64,000 nucleotides of DNA from Dryocosmus kuriphilus. Its lineage: Eukaryota > Arthropoda > Insecta > Hymenoptera > Cynipidae. The first letter of the stretch is position 1. Each line of letters begins with the position of its first letter. Under the pieces are notes generated by a model that saw only the letters and a program-made list of their open reading frames with translations, was not told the DNA's origin and made no database searches. The translations under genes were made by a program, and so were the position numbers. The stretch spans positions 80,089,951 through 80,153,950 of the forward strand of contig CM076197.1 of the NCBI GenBank assembly GCA_038277395.1, written 5' to 3'. Of this stretch, positions 10,945 through 22,504 are shown piece after piece.

Positions 10945-11300
10945 GCTCGCAACCACGCCACAGCCTCCTGCACTTACAAAGACAAGAAGGCTTCCACCCC
11001 CACCTGCTTCAATTGTAAGGGTACACACCGTGCCACTTTTCGTGGATGCCCCAAGGTTCCCCGGAAACCAGAGCACAATCCTCAACACAAAAAACAACAA
11101 CGCCCACACAAACACAACACACACCAAAGTCTTTTAACTCTTCAAACTCGCAAAACGCGCCCACTACAAACACACACAGACCTCAAAGTGTCCCCAGTTT
11201 TCCCAAACCTCAGCGTTCTTACGCTAGAACTCTTTCTCCAAACCCTGAACCTCAACTGACAAACCAAATCCACCCCTCACTCACCTTCCAAACTCCCCCG
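10945..11300 (+). pseudogene. Jockey ORF1 C-terminal fragment (zinc knuckles)
   Basis: The gag-like ORF1 protein binds LINE RNA. Frame 1 around 10951-11050 reads through a CCHC knuckle, CFNCKGTHRATFRGCP, with an earlier partial knuckle (SCTYKDKK). This matches the jockey pattern C-x2-C-x3-H-x6-C. Farther on the frame changes: SYARTLSPNPEP at about 11218-11255, typical of the ORF1 tail, is in frame 3. The N-terminus is absent because of 5' truncation. Non-functional. Confidence 0.75.
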
Positions 11301-11403
11301 ACCCATTAAACAATCCACAACTTCAACAGCTTTTTCGTGACTTCCTCTCAGTCTTCGCAACTGCCTTCCAACTTCCAACTCCCAAACTCTGGACGCACAT
11401 AAA

Positions 11404-14066
11404 GATAAAATCACTTTACTCACATGGAACGCTAATAGTATTTCTGCCCCCAAGAGACTTGAACTAACCCTGTTTCTTGAGGAGAAGGCTATTGACGTTG
11501 CCTGTATCACAGAGACCCACCTAAAACCTGAAAACAAACTCTACTTTCCAAATTTTTCTGTCTACAGAAAAGATCGTATTTCTTCCAGAGGCGGAGGTGT
11601 TGCACTCCTTGTTCATAACTCTCTCAAACACAAACCAATCAATACCGACTCATCACCCTGCGAAGTAACGGGGGTGGAAATCCTTCTTGACTCTGGTCCA
11701 ATCCGTATCTTATCTCTCTACTCTCCCCCTCATATTAATAATATCTCTAAAATACCGGATCTTTTCAATTCCAATACCCCAACGATAGTCGCTGGCGATC
11801 TTAAACGCAAAAAACAAAGCCTGGGGTTGCTTAAAAAAACAACCCGAAAGGTAAATCTCTTTTAAAAACTCTCATTCGACACAACCTCACCATGGAAGCG
11901 CCCCCGGTTCCCACTCACTTCCCTACTTCTTCAAAACATCAACCCGACATTCTAGATCTCTTCATAACAAAAAAATATTTCAATTAACAAAGATGCCTGG
12001 TCGCTGCCTGTTCTGAGTTCCAACCATAACCCTGTTCTCATGGAGCTTACTGGTAACCCGGAACTCTCCCCTCCTTCTGAGTCAAAAATTGACTATCTCT
12101 ACCTTAAATATCTCCTTGAATCTTCTCCTTTTAAATGCCTTCAGATCCGATCATCTTCCGAAATCGACTCAACTGTCGGTGCTCTCACGGAAGATATTCA
12201 AAATGCTGTTAAACTTGCCACCACAACCAAAGTTATCTCTCCATCCAATCTTAAACTACCTCCTGCTATCCTTCAACTCGTAAACAGGAAAAATCAGAAT
12301 AGAAAGCACTGGCAATCTACCCGTACTCCCAGACACCGCCGCCGCCTGAATCGCTATCAAAAAGAGCTCAAATTCGCTCTTCAGTCTACTAACAACTCTT
12401 CCTTTGAAACTTATATTGCGGAAGCCGAACTATACCCTAAAAGGTGCTGGAAGGTAATTAAATCTCTTAGAAATAGAAAATCTCACCTCCCCTCTCTCGT
12501 AAAAAACGGTCGATCTTTTCTCTCTTGACGAAGAAAAAGCCGAAATCTTTGCAGACTCTCTTAAAACTCAATGTTCCCCTTTTCCCAGCCTTGACAAATT
12601 TACTTCTTTTCACGATGACATCTCAAAGACTGTACAAGACTTTACTGTGACGGACAATTATTTCACTCCTACCTCTCCTAAAGAAATCCGCGACACAATT
12701 CGCTCTCTTCGTAACAGAAAAGCCCCCGGAAATGACGCTATTAGTAACGGAATACTTAAAATTCTTCCCCGAAAACACATTGCAGCGATCTGCACAATTA
12801 TAAACTCAATGTTGAGATTTCATTACTTTCCTTCTGCTTGGAAGGAGGCTACAGTAATCTTTCTTCCCAAACCTGGTAAGCCTCTCAGCTCAGCTTCAAG
12901 CTTTCGCCCCATCAGCTTGCTCTGCACTCTCAGCAAAGTAGCTGAAAGCATCATTCTTTCTCGTTTCGACGATTTTGTCTCACGAAACAACATTCTACCT
13001 GACTTCCAGCACGGTTTCCGCAAACGCCATGGAACAGCCCACCAACTTCTTCGCGTTTCTGAATACATTGCCGACAATCTCAATAAAGGTAAGCACACGT
13101 CCATGCTTCTTCTGGACTGTAAGCAAGCCTTTGACAGAGTTTGGCACGACGGTCTCATTTTCAAACTTATCCACTTAAAATTTCCTCATTACCTTATTGG
13201 CCTAATTAAATCTTATCTCTCAAACAGGAGTATTAGAGCTCGAGTCGGAAACTCCTTGTCGCAACCCCAACTTATCACTTCTGGTGTCCCTCAGGGTTCT
13301 AAACTTTCCCCCTCTCTCTTCAACGTTTATTTTTATGACATTCCTGTCAATGATAAAATCCTCACTGTTCAATACGCCGACGATGTTGGCTTTCTTCTTC
13401 AATCTGCCAGGGTTATTAAACAATGTTCCTCTCATTTAAATAGATTCACCCCAGTTGCTCTCGATTGGTACTCCAGATGGAGATTTGATTTGAAATTAAT
13501 AAAACTAAATCGGAAGCCGTCTTCTTTTCTCGACGCATTCGAACTCCTCCCAAGCTCCTCGTCAACTCTCTTCCCATCGAATGGAGTAATTCCGCAAAAT
13601 ATCTCGGCGTCATTTTTGACAAGAGACTCACCTGGTCCAAACAAATAATAGCTACACGCAATAAAGCCCTTGGAGCTTTTACGGCGCTTAAACCGTTCTT
13701 TAATAATCACACTGTATCTCGGGCCACCAAAGCTCGAGCCTTCAATGCTATAATTAGAAGCATTTGCACTTACGCGATTCCAATATGGGGCTCTGCATCC
13801 CCAAACCGCCTATTAAAGCTCCAGGGGACTTACATGCGCGCCTTCTTCGCTCATCATTGAACATCCCCTGGTACATACGCAACAAACAGATCCTTGCCGA
13901 ACTCAAGCTACCTTCCATTACCGAAGCTGCCCAAACATACGCTTCAAACCTTCGACTTTCCGTGCAAAATCACCCAAACCCTAGCATCAACTCACTTGCA
14001 AATTACGTAAGTAAATCTTCTGACCGTTTTAGAAGGCCGTGCCTTCTTGTTTCGTCAAACCCGTAA
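11404..14066 (+). pseudogene. Jockey ORF2: endonuclease and reverse transcriptase, frameshifted
   Basis: ORF2 nicks target DNA and reverse-transcribes the LINE RNA at the nick. The endonuclease (11404-11800) shows LLTWNANSI, ACITETHLK and SSRGGGVALLV. A linker at 12040-12520 precedes the reverse transcriptase (12600-13490) with NRKAPGNDAI, SFRPISLL, LLLDCKQAFDRVWHDGL, SGVPQGSKLSPSLFNVY and the catalytic YADD at 13373-13384. The C-terminal region (AKYLGVIFDKRLTW, then LNIPWYIRNKQILAELKLP) ends at 14066. The frame changes at least four times, near 11815, 11990, 12520, 13460 and 13855. All diagnostic boxes survive, so decay is mild. Confidence 0.9.
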
Positions 14067-14274
14067 TCCTTTCTTCTCTTTCCGTGTTTCGCTTCTAGCG
14101 CGAGTGTCCCTGCAGTTCAACTGTCTTGGACCACCATCCTCCGCCCGTCTCATCTTTGGTTCATAACCTCAAGGTTGGTAACCATGCGGGGAGGGGTTTT
14201 AGTCGGTAGGCGCACCTCGCGAATCCGACACTACCCTTCACTGGGTGTCTTTTGAAGATTCCCCCTCCTCGACC

Positions 14275-14278
<4 letters not shown>
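14067..14278 (+). other. 3' UTR of the jockey-type LINE
   Basis: About 210 bp between the ORF2 stop and the A tail, relatively GC-rich (for example TCTTGGACCACCATCCTCCG). No further coding signal. Confidence 0.7.

Positions 14279-14330
<52 letters not shown>
14279..14330 (+). repeat. Poly(A) tail of LINE (about 52 A)
   Basis: An uninterrupted A run abutting the right TSD. A tail this long and pure points to recent insertion. Confidence 0.95.
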
Positions 14331-14333
<3 letters not shown>

Positions 14334-14345
14334 CGTGTAATCATT
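14331..14345 (+). repeat. 15-bp target-site duplication, right of LINE
   Basis: Exact repeat of 10881-10895. Merlin copy 2 sequence resumes after it. Confidence 0.92.
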
Positions 14346-14381
14346 AGTTTCGAAGTTTTCTTCTCTCGAGTTCTAACCAAC

Positions 14382-15309
14382 ATGGATGAGAAATATAATA
14401 TTTTCAGTCTGAGTATGATTCTTCAAAAAAGAGAAAAAACACTTCAGTGGTTGAGACAAATTGAACTCATTCCAACTGAACGATTGCTCAAAACACAAGA
14501 AAAAAATGACTCTTTTAGAGTCTGAAATGACTTGCGGCCAGTTCTTGTGTTATAAAACAGGTAAGTATCGTTACACAAATATCATTGCGGAAAATACGTG
14601 GTTTGAGAGGTGCCACATTTCCGCAGCGGCATGTATGCTTATTTCTTATTGTTTCCCTGTAGGCTTCAATTTCGAACAAACCATCCCGGAAAGTAGCATT
14701 GTCGAAGGTCAGTCGATTTCGCGAGAAACTGTTGCAGACCGCTTCTCTTTTTGTAGGGAGATCTGCATGGTTGCTCTTGGCAGTCACTTCGAAAAGGAAG
14801 GTCGCATTGGAGGTGTCGGTGAAGTAGTTGAAATAGATGAATGCAAGATCGGGCGTCGAAAATACGAGCAAGGACGTGTAGTGGAAGGATCATGGATCCT
14901 TGGAATGATTCACAGAGGTTATCCTTACAACTCTCGGTTGGAAATCTGTCCCGATAACAAGAGAGATCAGGCTACTCTAATCAGACTAATAAAAAAGCAT
15001 CTAGCAGAAGGGACAGAGATTCACACCGATTGTTGAAAGAGCTATATCAATCTCGAAGATCATGGATTTGTTCACCAAAGTGTTAATCATTCCGAGGAGT
15101 TTGTGAATAGCGATACCGGAGCACACACTCAAAACATCGAATCATCTTGGCGGTGGATGCGACGATTCCTCTCACGAGGAGGAGTGCACAAGAGCAATCT
15201 TGCAGATCACCTCTGCGAATTTTTGTGGCGGCGACGGCTCAAGAAACTAGATACTGATCCATTTAAATACCTAATCGCAAATATTAAAGTATGCTACCCT
15301 GGCCACTGA
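14382..15309 (+). pseudogene. Merlin transposase copy 2, two lesions
   Basis: Paralogue of 6544-7480 with the same domain order. ATG 14382 begins MDEKYNIFSLS. A 2-bp deletion near 14485 (after IELIPTER) moves the frame, and reading continues as SKHKKKMTLLESEMTCGQF. Catalytic motifs are VEIDECKIGRRKY, EICPDNKRDQ, TEIHTDC (second D) and HTQNIESSWRWMRR (E). TGA 15034-15036 replaces the conserved W directly after TDC. The frame then stays open to TGA 15307-15309. It is dead, but useful for proving the correct frame of copy 1. Confidence 0.9.
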
Positions 15310-15542
15310 TTATAATCAGCATTCTCAATTTAAGTAAATGCAAATATATTTCGTAATAATTAAATTTTAAAGAATCCAAAAAGAAATTAATGAAAAATAT
15401 TACAAAATATAAAAAAAAAAATGCTCTTAAAAATACTCCAACCTTCCCGCGGTGAAGAGCGTGAGTAGGTACCAAGCCGAAACCAATGGAGATACAATGC
15501 AAAAACAAAGATCTATTGTACAGGTAGGTGGTTCAACATTAT

Positions 15543-15745
15543 ACCTGTGATCAATCACAGGGGTGCCTTTCCACCCCCACATATTTCCGCAACTATTCAG
15601 TGAATGTGTAGCCCCCCCCCCCCCCCACCTTGGAAAGGTGAACGATCGTGATTGAACGCATTTTCGTAACTATTCAGTGAATGCGTAGCCCTCCCCCCTT
15701 AACCTTGGAAAAGGAGGACGAGCGTGACCGAACGCATTTCCGTAA
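15543..15745 (+). repeat. Minisatellite of Merlin copy 2
   Basis: One type-B monomer (ATCACAGGGGTGCC) is followed by about two type-A monomers (TATTCAGTGAATGTGTAG, a C run of 15 at about 15613-15627, TTGGAAAGG). In copy 1 these arrays lie on the other side of the transposase, with the same strand orientation. Confidence 0.8.
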
Positions 15746-16393
15746 CTTTCTTAATCTTTTTCTTGTTTTTCCAACGCAATCCTCTTTTTCTAAACAAATA
15801 ATGGTTTTAGACAAAAAGTGTACATAAGCAAAAAGATGTATTTTTACACTAGCTAAAACTTTTGTTTACAATATTTTTCTAAGTTCTGCGTAGATACTGA
15901 GATAAACGCAAAAAACGTGATTTTTAATGGTGTTTTTATGGTTTTCACCATGAAAATCGCTTTGTCGACAATTTTCATTATCATATTCGTAATAAGCGCG
16001 TCAAATTACAGAAATATAAGAAGTTTTAACAAAATTGGAGAAAAGCGTGACCGAACGCATTTCCTTCACTTTCTTCGTCTTTTTCTTGTTTTTCCAACGC
16101 AATCCTCTTTTTCTCGAAAAATAATGGTTTTAGACGAAAAGTGGATTCTACAAGGAAGATGTATTTTTATACTAGATAAAATTTTTGTTTAAAATATTTT
16201 TCGAAATTCTGCGTATTTACTGAGATAAATGCAAAAAAACGTGATTTTTATGGTGTTTTTTTTTTATGTTTTTCACTATGAAAATTGCCTAGTCGCCAAT
16301 TTTCACTATCATATTCGTACTCAGCGCGTTAAAATACATAAGTACACGAAGTTTCAATAAAATCGAAAAATTCAGCTATTCGGAACTGCACCC
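15726..16393 (-). repeat. Tandemly duplicated right TIR of Merlin copy 2
   Basis: Two ~330-bp units in direct tandem (15726-16050 and 16051-16393) each start with GACCGAACGCATTTCC and include TTTTTCTTGTTTTTCCAACG and the TIR landmarks. Only the second reaches the terminal CGGAACTGCACCC. Confidence 0.82.
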
Positions 16394-16639
16394 GAAAGGT
16401 AGTATACTATAAAGAAAAAATCTAATTATTTTCAAAAATTAATTATTATCTTCCTCATCTAGTTTCGTTTTTTAACCGATATCTTGCTGTTCAAAATATC
16501 CAAAATTAAAGTGAAGAAATATTTGAAATTATTGAATGTATTAAATTGAAGGACGAAGAGGTAAAAGGTTTGAACGTTTCATTCATGAGATAATTTTATT
16601 TCGAGAGAAAACGATTTTGAAAGTTGTCGCTTTGACGGT
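16394..16639. other. Spacer between Merlin 2 and the outer right arm
   Basis: AT-rich, no recognised feature. Confidence 0.4.
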
Positions 16640-16761
16640 TTTGTACCGTGCTATTCGTGCGGCATCTCATATTTATAAAAAAAGCAATTAAATTATACGT
16701 TTATTTTGTTGTAATTTTTATTTTCTAAAGCAAGTTTTATTAATAATTAAATCGGATAATT
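16640..16761 (-). repeat. Right arm, 122-bp inverted repeat
   Basis: Inverted partner of 10112-10233. Related solo copy at 17045-17155. Confidence 0.85.
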
Positions 16762-16811
16762 GTACAAAACTGATATTTCGAAATAATTATTCATAGTAAA
16801 AAGTATGTGCA

Positions 16812-16995
16812 TGAATATATTAGGTTAAAAATAATTTTTTTTAATAACTCATAATGAAATAAAAAAATCTCTGCTTTAAAATATTATTACTGACTCAGTA
16901 CATGCCAGCACTAAGATTTATTAAAATAGAGATTTTATTATTTCATAGAGTTATTTAAGAAATTCATTTTTAACATAATGGCTTCATGCAAATGT
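16812..16995. repeat. Foldback MITE-like palindrome (~185 bp)
   Basis: The arms start GCATGAATATATTAGGTTAA and end, inverted, TTAACATAATGGCTTCATGC. Inner segments (AATAACTCATAATGAAATAA against TTATTTCATAGAGTTATT) also pair. No coding. Confidence 0.7.
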
Positions 16996-17044
16996 TATTT
17001 ACTTTGACCAATTATTCTTAAATATAATGTTTTTATGATTCTTA

Positions 17045-17155
17045 GATTTAATTAATAATAAAACTTGCTTTAGAGAACAGAAATCACGCCAAAATGAACG
17101 AAAAAATTTAATCGTTTTTTTTTCTATAAATTTGAAATACCGCACAAATAGCAGG
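17045..17155 (+). repeat. Solo copy of the 122-bp repeat
   Basis: Same orientation as 10112-10233 and more diverged (AATAAAACTTGCTTTAGAGA). It lies about 280 bp beyond the right arm. Confidence 0.75.
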
Positions 17156-17994
17156 GCCAATCAGAGCGTAAGATTTCGAGTCTGCAGTAACACAATGGTA
17201 TGAGGCCAAGTACAAAAACATTAAGCGGCTTTATTAACATAAGGTTTAGGAATAAAAAATTCGGAATAATTATAAAATTTCAGTAATTGATATAATATAA
17301 ATTTTTATCAATATTTTTTATTATTTTCATATAGTAAACAGCACTCTCTTTCCTCTCTTCTTACATCAAAGGACTGATTTGTCTGTAACTTAGAATATAA
17401 CAGACAAACAAGTCATTTATATCGACTGAAAATCAGTATACTCACATGACTGCTTGATTTAGTCAGGAATATTGACTTATTTATCCTGTTAAAACGACTT
17501 TTATCAGTAAAAATGTCTGATTTGTCAGTCAAAGCATGCTTTACTAATTGAGTCAGTCAAATTTTGAGTGATTTAAATTTAGAGTGTACACTTCTGTTTG
17601 AAATATGGTCACTTCGACACGGGAAAGTGACTAATTTTAATTTTTTCGCATGATACCACAAGTTGATATGTTTGAGGTTATAGAATGTCAACTTAGATTT
17701 TGCGTAAGACGTATTAACATTAGACATTTTTTCACTTTGTGGTCATGCACGAAAACATTTTTCAGGTAAATAAATTCTTAATTTTCAATTATACAATATA
17801 CAATATGCCTGCTAAAATATTTACTTCATTTTTAGTAAGAGAACTAAGCAATGTGCGAAACTGGAGCACTTCGCGAAAAAGAAACGTGTAGTTAGTGTGT
17901 TCACTTTTGGTAAATGATCTGAAATGGCTTCAACATATCCAGCCATACTGATTCACCATAAAGTAAATCCTTTTAGCTAAGAAACGTTTATGAT
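17156..17994. other. Unassigned; scattered TGACT/AGTCA motifs
   Basis: The stretch 17360-17570 is rich in short direct and inverted copies of GACTGATTTGTC-like words, perhaps a decayed MITE. The rest shows nothing. Confidence 0.35.
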
Positions 17995-18098
17995 TAATTA
18001 TTTTTGTTGAATTTATCGAACTGACACGTGCGTATTTTCTTCGTCTTTAAAGGGAATATTTCGCGCTATGAGGGCGCCACGAGTTTTGTTTTAAAAAT
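17995..18098 (+). repeat. Outer arm of the 18-22.8 kb palindrome, left
   Basis: Shares TCGAACTGACAC, TTTTCTTCGTCT, TTTCGCGCTATGAGG and TTGTTTTAAAA with the inverse of 22729-22837. The GC-rich core in an AT-rich setting resembles a transposon TIR. Confidence 0.72.
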
Positions 18099-18469
18099 CG
18101 ACATTCCGGTCGATATTTTGGCACTTTTTAATTAATTACTATAAGTTATTGAATAAACAAAATTAAGTTTTATTTTAACATTTTAATTCTTTGTGAGTCA
18201 AAGTTTATTTTAAAAAAAAAACTTAACTTTAGGCGAAAAAACAAATTTGTGAATGACCCTATTGGGATAAATTCCACAAAAATGGGCAAAAAATGATGGC
18301 GTGCGGGAATTCTCGTAATAATAGAAACCGCGTGGAAGCATCTATTATTTTCGAATGAGAACATTTATTGAAATAAACAGAAGTTATTTAATGGGTCCTT
18401 CGTTATATTATATGGCTCAAATTTGAAACGAGCGAACAAAGAAATTGACAAAATATTCGTGAATCCTTG

Positions 18470-18850
18470 AGAAAAGTCAAGGCCGCTCACTTCCCACGGT
18501 TCATGGTATCAGGTATGGCCGAAATTCCTGCGCCCTTGGGCATTTTCCTTCCGAATTCCGCGGGATAATCCCATGTTGGCGATTATACGGCACGTACAGT
18601 CGCGTGACCACGAGAATGGTCAGCAGCCAGGAGAAGAATCTTCTTCTTTGGATTATTCTGATGGGAATAGTAATAGACTCCGAGGTACAGATCCACGACC
18701 TGCTTCTGAATAATTTTAGCGAAATTATACAGCCACGCGCTGTTTGCTAGCTAGCTAATGCAACCGACGAGTCGACGTCCAGCGGTTAGTCAGGCCCTTT
18801 TTAGGTGCACCTGAAAGCCCGGAGATATTTGAATGGCAGGTGAGCTTCCT
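18470..18850. other. GC-richer unique segment, unassigned
   Basis: About 380 bp of non-repetitive, near-balanced base composition inside the left half of the palindrome, with no counterpart in the right half. The minus strand is open in two frames for several tens of codons; one reads RRRFFSWLLTILVVTRLYV, a basic then hydrophobic stretch. It could be a captured or resident host exon or regulatory DNA. No family is recognised. Confidence 0.35.
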
Positions 18851-19094
18851 GAGCTTTAAGGAATTTATATTTAGGACTTCCTTTTCAAAATTTCGTTCAA
18901 TAATGAATGTGGAATTTGAGCATTTTTAAAATTAATATCAAAATAATAAAATTACAAGTAACTTTACAATTACGTTACACTATAAGACTGATAAATATTA
19001 TTGCAAAACTCACACCGCCACCTTTTTCCTATTACGTTAAACTCTTTGCAAATAGTCAACAATCAAAAATAAATAAGAACATAACTATATATAC

Positions 19095-19225
19095 GGGAAT
19101 AGCATGCCATTTCAAAATAGCGTAATTGAAAACCATGCCATTTCGAAACTGCCTTGAAAAAAACACCCCATTTCGAAACTGCGTTGAAGAACATGCCATA
19201 TTTCACCGAGAGTGCCATTTCAGAC
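19095..19225 (+). repeat. Short tandem block with ATGCCATTTC motif, left
   Basis: Four or five degenerate ~35-bp units contain GCCATTTCRAAA and GCGTTGAARAMCATG. The inverted counterpart is 22505-22640. Confidence 0.7.
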
Positions 19226-19372
19226 AAAAACTTAAAAAAGTTCCATTTCAAAAGATATCTCTCAAAATTTTCATATCGCTAAAGTTTCGAACGTACAGTC
19301 GAAATAATGGAAAGTTTTGTATTTCGTGAAATCTACGTCTATGAACCCGGTGAATCTTTCACTAAACTTTTT

Positions 19373-20501
19373 ACATTCTCATCAGAGAAGGTATTAGATT
19401 TATGTAAAATTTGACTTTCGCGGATTTCATGAAATCTCCACGTTTTGAGACCTCCTGAATCCGAAAAAAAAAAACGGTTTTTACGACGGTGTCTGTCTGT
19501 CTGTTGTTCGTCGTTGTCGTCGTCGTCGTCGTCGTTGTCGTCGTCGTTGTCGTCGTTGTCGTCGGAGTCTGTTCCCACGATAACTTTCGAAGGACTACTA
19601 ATCGGATTGGAGTGCGCTTTGGTACACTTCTGTAAGGGATAAAAAGAAAGGACGAATTCGTTAACCAGCGGTTTTTGACCAACAGTTATGGTTTCATCCA
19701 TCAAAAACGGTTTTCACAAAATCAAAAAATCAATTTTCCGGCTAAACTATGAGAAATACAAAAAAAAATGTAGCAAAGTAAAATTGTTCATTTCAAAAAA
19801 GTCTACAAATTTTGTCTTAACCGTTTTTTGATTAAATGAACGGTTCTTGTTTTAATCAAGAAAACGCTATTAGAATTAAAAAACTCTGGTTTCCCGCCAA
19901 AATATTCAAGATAAAAAAAATTGTAAAGAACAAAGTTGTTCAATTTAAAAATATCTACAACTATGCAAGATAAGGAAAAATAATAATAAACAAAGTTGCT
20001 CGCCTCAAAAGGATCTACAAATTTGCAATCATTTTTTTGAGTAGACGCGTAGTTTTTGAGTTATTCGTGAAATATGTTATGAAATATAAAGAAAACCATT
20101 TTTCAGCAAAACTATGCAAGATATGAGAAAATATTAACAAGCAGAATTGTTCACCTTGGAAAGAGCTACAAAATTTATTTATAAGACTCATTGTTTTACT
20201 TTTAAGTATCGAAATCCTGTATTGTGAAAATTTGGAAAATCACAAAGAGCTTTACCAATTTACAATGTGTTTTAAAAAAATGTAATAATCGAGCGCGAAG
20301 CGCGAGTGTCATGATGAGAATGCATTCCTTAAGGGTAATAGAGCCTTAAGCAAAATAATTTCTTTTGTAATTTTTAATTTAAAGGTATATACAATCCATA
20401 AACACCGAGCAAGTAGCGCGAGTGCCAACAGACGCGCGCCCCAGGCGCGCTCATACTTCGCGCGAAGCGCGCAATGAGAATGTGCCCACCAAGCGGGCAG
20501 A
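19373..20501 (+). mobile_element. HINE/DINE-1-like repeat, copy 2
   Basis: It starts ACATTCTCATCAGAG. The triplet microsatellite (19507-19565, GTCGTC/GTTGTC) and preceding GTCTGTCTGTCTG match copy 1. GC islands at 20288-20312 and 20430-20475 (GCGCGCGCCCCAGGCGCGC) follow, then AATGAGAATGTG and a hairpin CCC...GCGGG ending at 20501. It is inverted relative to copy 3 only 0.9 kb away. Open frames across it are microsatellite translation. Confidence 0.78.
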
Positions 20502-21429
20502 TTTTTTAAAACTAAAATTGAATATAAACTTTTAACAAATTTCATATCGTGGAAATGTTCGGAAGAAATTTTTTTTCTCAAAAGAGTTTAAGCCTTAAGG
20601 GATCTACTCGACCAATAATCGCTACGTTCGAAGAACGAAATCTAGCATTTTATTTTCAATCTAACTTTTCCACGAAGCGAAATTTTTAAAAAGTTTATCC
20701 AAACAATTCTATGTAATTTAAAAAAAATTTCGCAAAAAAATCAGCTGGTTCAAAGGCCTAGAATGGGCGTAATATTAAGTATAAGTTTTCTATAAGTTCT
20801 ACTCGACGTTCGAAATTTTATCGACAGATATGATAAAATGGGAAAAAAGTTTCTTAATTTAAGTTCAACTGTAAGATTATTAATATTAATTGTGATATTA
20901 ACTAAAAATATCAGTAATTGTGTTCTGATCTATAAGTTTTATTCAACGTTCGAAAGCGACATAAATTAAAAAATTAGAAAGAAGTTAGTTAATTTAGGTT
21001 AAAAATGACAATATTTTCAATCAATCCTAATTCTAATAGTAGAAAATATAATTTTTAAAGATTTGACTGAAAAATAAAATATAATTAATACTTGTACTTT
21101 CTTTTTCCGATAATTTAAAAAAAAATAAGCATTTTTTCCTACACTTGATTTTATTAATTTTTCGGTACACTACATTCATTATTAATATACTATTGTTCAT
21201 CTTGTAAAAAATAATCAATTTTGTTAAACCTAAAACTGGAAGTCTTTCACGAATGACAAAGGTCTATTTTTTTCTTGCTTTTAATTAAAATAATGTGAAA
21301 TATTTAAGAAAATATATTAAATAATTCACTATTTTTTGTCTGAATGCTTTTATGAAATTTAATTGCCAATTCAATTTATCAAGCACATAATTTCTTATTA
21401 GTAACAATATGACCAATATACATTAAAAA
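20502..21429. other. AT-rich spacer at palindrome centre
   Basis: Contains two loose repeats of a motif with TCTACTCGACGTTCGAAATTT-like words (about 20600-20950). No gene seen. Confidence 0.4.
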
Positions 21430-22192
21430 ATCTGCCCGCTTGGCGGGCCCATTCTCATCGTGCGCTTCGCGCTCGATAGTTACATTTTTTAAAACACATT
21501 GTAGATTGGTAAAGTTTTTTAGTGATTTTCCAAATTTTCACAATGCAGGATTTCTTTATATTTCATAACATATTTCACGAATAACTCAAAAACTGCGCGT
21601 CTGCTCAAAAAAATGATAGAGAGCAAATTTGTAGATTGTTTTGAGGCGAACAACTTTGTTCATTATTATTTTTCCGTATCTTGAATATTTTGTCGGGAAA
21701 CCAGAGTTTTTTAATTCTAATAGCGTTTTCTTGATTAAAACAAAACAGTTCGTTTTATCAAAAAACGGTTAAGACAACATTTGTAGACTTTTTTGAGATG
21801 AACAATTTTACTTTCTTACATTTTTTTTTGTATCTCTCATAGTTTAGCCGGAAAATGGATTTTTTGATTTTGTGAAAACCGTTTATGATGGATAAGACCC
21901 TAACCGTTGGTCAAAAACCGCTGGTTAATGAACTAGTCCTTTATTTTTACCCTTTAAAGTAGTGTACCAAAGCGCACTCCAATCCGATTAGTCCTTCGAA
22001 AGTTATCGTGGGAACAAACTCCAACGACGACGACGACAACGACGACGCCGACAACGACGACGACAACAGACAGACAGACACCGTCATAAAAACAATTTTT
22101 TCGGATTCAGGAGGTCTCAAAACGTGGAGATTTCATAAAATCCGCGAAAGTCAAATTTTACATAAATCTAATACCTTCTCTGATGAGAATGT
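21430..22192 (-). mobile_element. HINE/DINE-1-like repeat, copy 3 (internally deleted)
   Basis: Inverted orientation: hairpin end first (TCTGCCCGCTTGGCGGGC, then CATTCTCATCG). The microsatellite lies at 22022-22070 and the end GATGAGAATGT at 22192. It lacks most of the GC-island section and part of the core found in copies 1, 2 and 4. Confidence 0.78.
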
Positions 22193-22504
22193 AAAAATTC
22201 AGCAACATTGATTAACGCAGTATATTTTGTACAAAATGCAAAAGTACAATAAATTTAGCAATAGCAATAATGTAAAGTATGTTACACCAATGTTATGAAA
22301 CATCTTTTATTAAAACAATATCTGTAATGGCTTGATATGAAAACAAAGATTTTCGCATTTTTTCCATAGACAAATGATAAAAATATTACCTTCAAACAGT
22401 GAAATTTGCTAAAATTAGTTTAAAAACATTCTCCTTACTTTGTAATATGTCAAATCAGAAGAAAAAAATAATAAAGAAAGAATAGAAATTTTGACAACAA
22501 AAAA

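Larger units (their letters stand above)
10896..14330 (+). mobile_element. Jockey-clade LINE, 5'-truncated, with poly(A) tail
   Basis: A 3.4-kb non-LTR retrotransposon bounded by an exact 15-bp TSD and ending in a 3' A tail, as jockey elements do. It begins inside ORF1, so it is truncated by about one gag-like domain. Content: ORF1 zinc knuckles, ORF2 endonuclease, reverse transcriptase and C-terminal domain, then a 210-bp 3' UTR. It integrated in the leader of Merlin copy 2, in the same orientation. Confidence 0.92.
10640..16393 (+). mobile_element. Merlin copy 2, dead and split by a LINE
   Basis: The left side (10640-10820) keeps only inner TIR landmarks (GGTTTTTTGCGTTTA, GAAACAAAAGTTGTAGA); the outer terminus is not found. 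The right end is intact to CGGAACTGCACCC at 16393. The transposase (14382-15309) is a pseudogene, and a jockey-type LINE (10896-14330) sits in the leader. Minisatellite monomers of both types lie on the 3' side (15543-15745), and the right TIR is duplicated in tandem. Confidence 0.8.
10112..16761. mobile_element. Outer inverted-repeat unit enclosing Merlin 2 and a LINE
   Basis: The arms 10112-10233 and 16640-16761 are inverted copies, starting TATCCGATTTAATTATTAAT and ending at AATAGCACGGTACAAAA. A third diverged copy lies alone at 17045-17155. The arms could be TIRs of an old non-autonomous transposon into which Merlin copy 2 later inserted, or two independent insertions of a short repeat. 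No coding sequence of its own is seen between the arms. Confidence 0.55.

Noticed and set aside
19339..19704. Asp/Asn-rich or Thr-rich open frames; similar ones at 2780, 22008 and 53259
   Set aside because: Although similar across copies, they are translations of the triplet microsatellite and flanks of the HINE-like repeat; frame and ends are not conserved.
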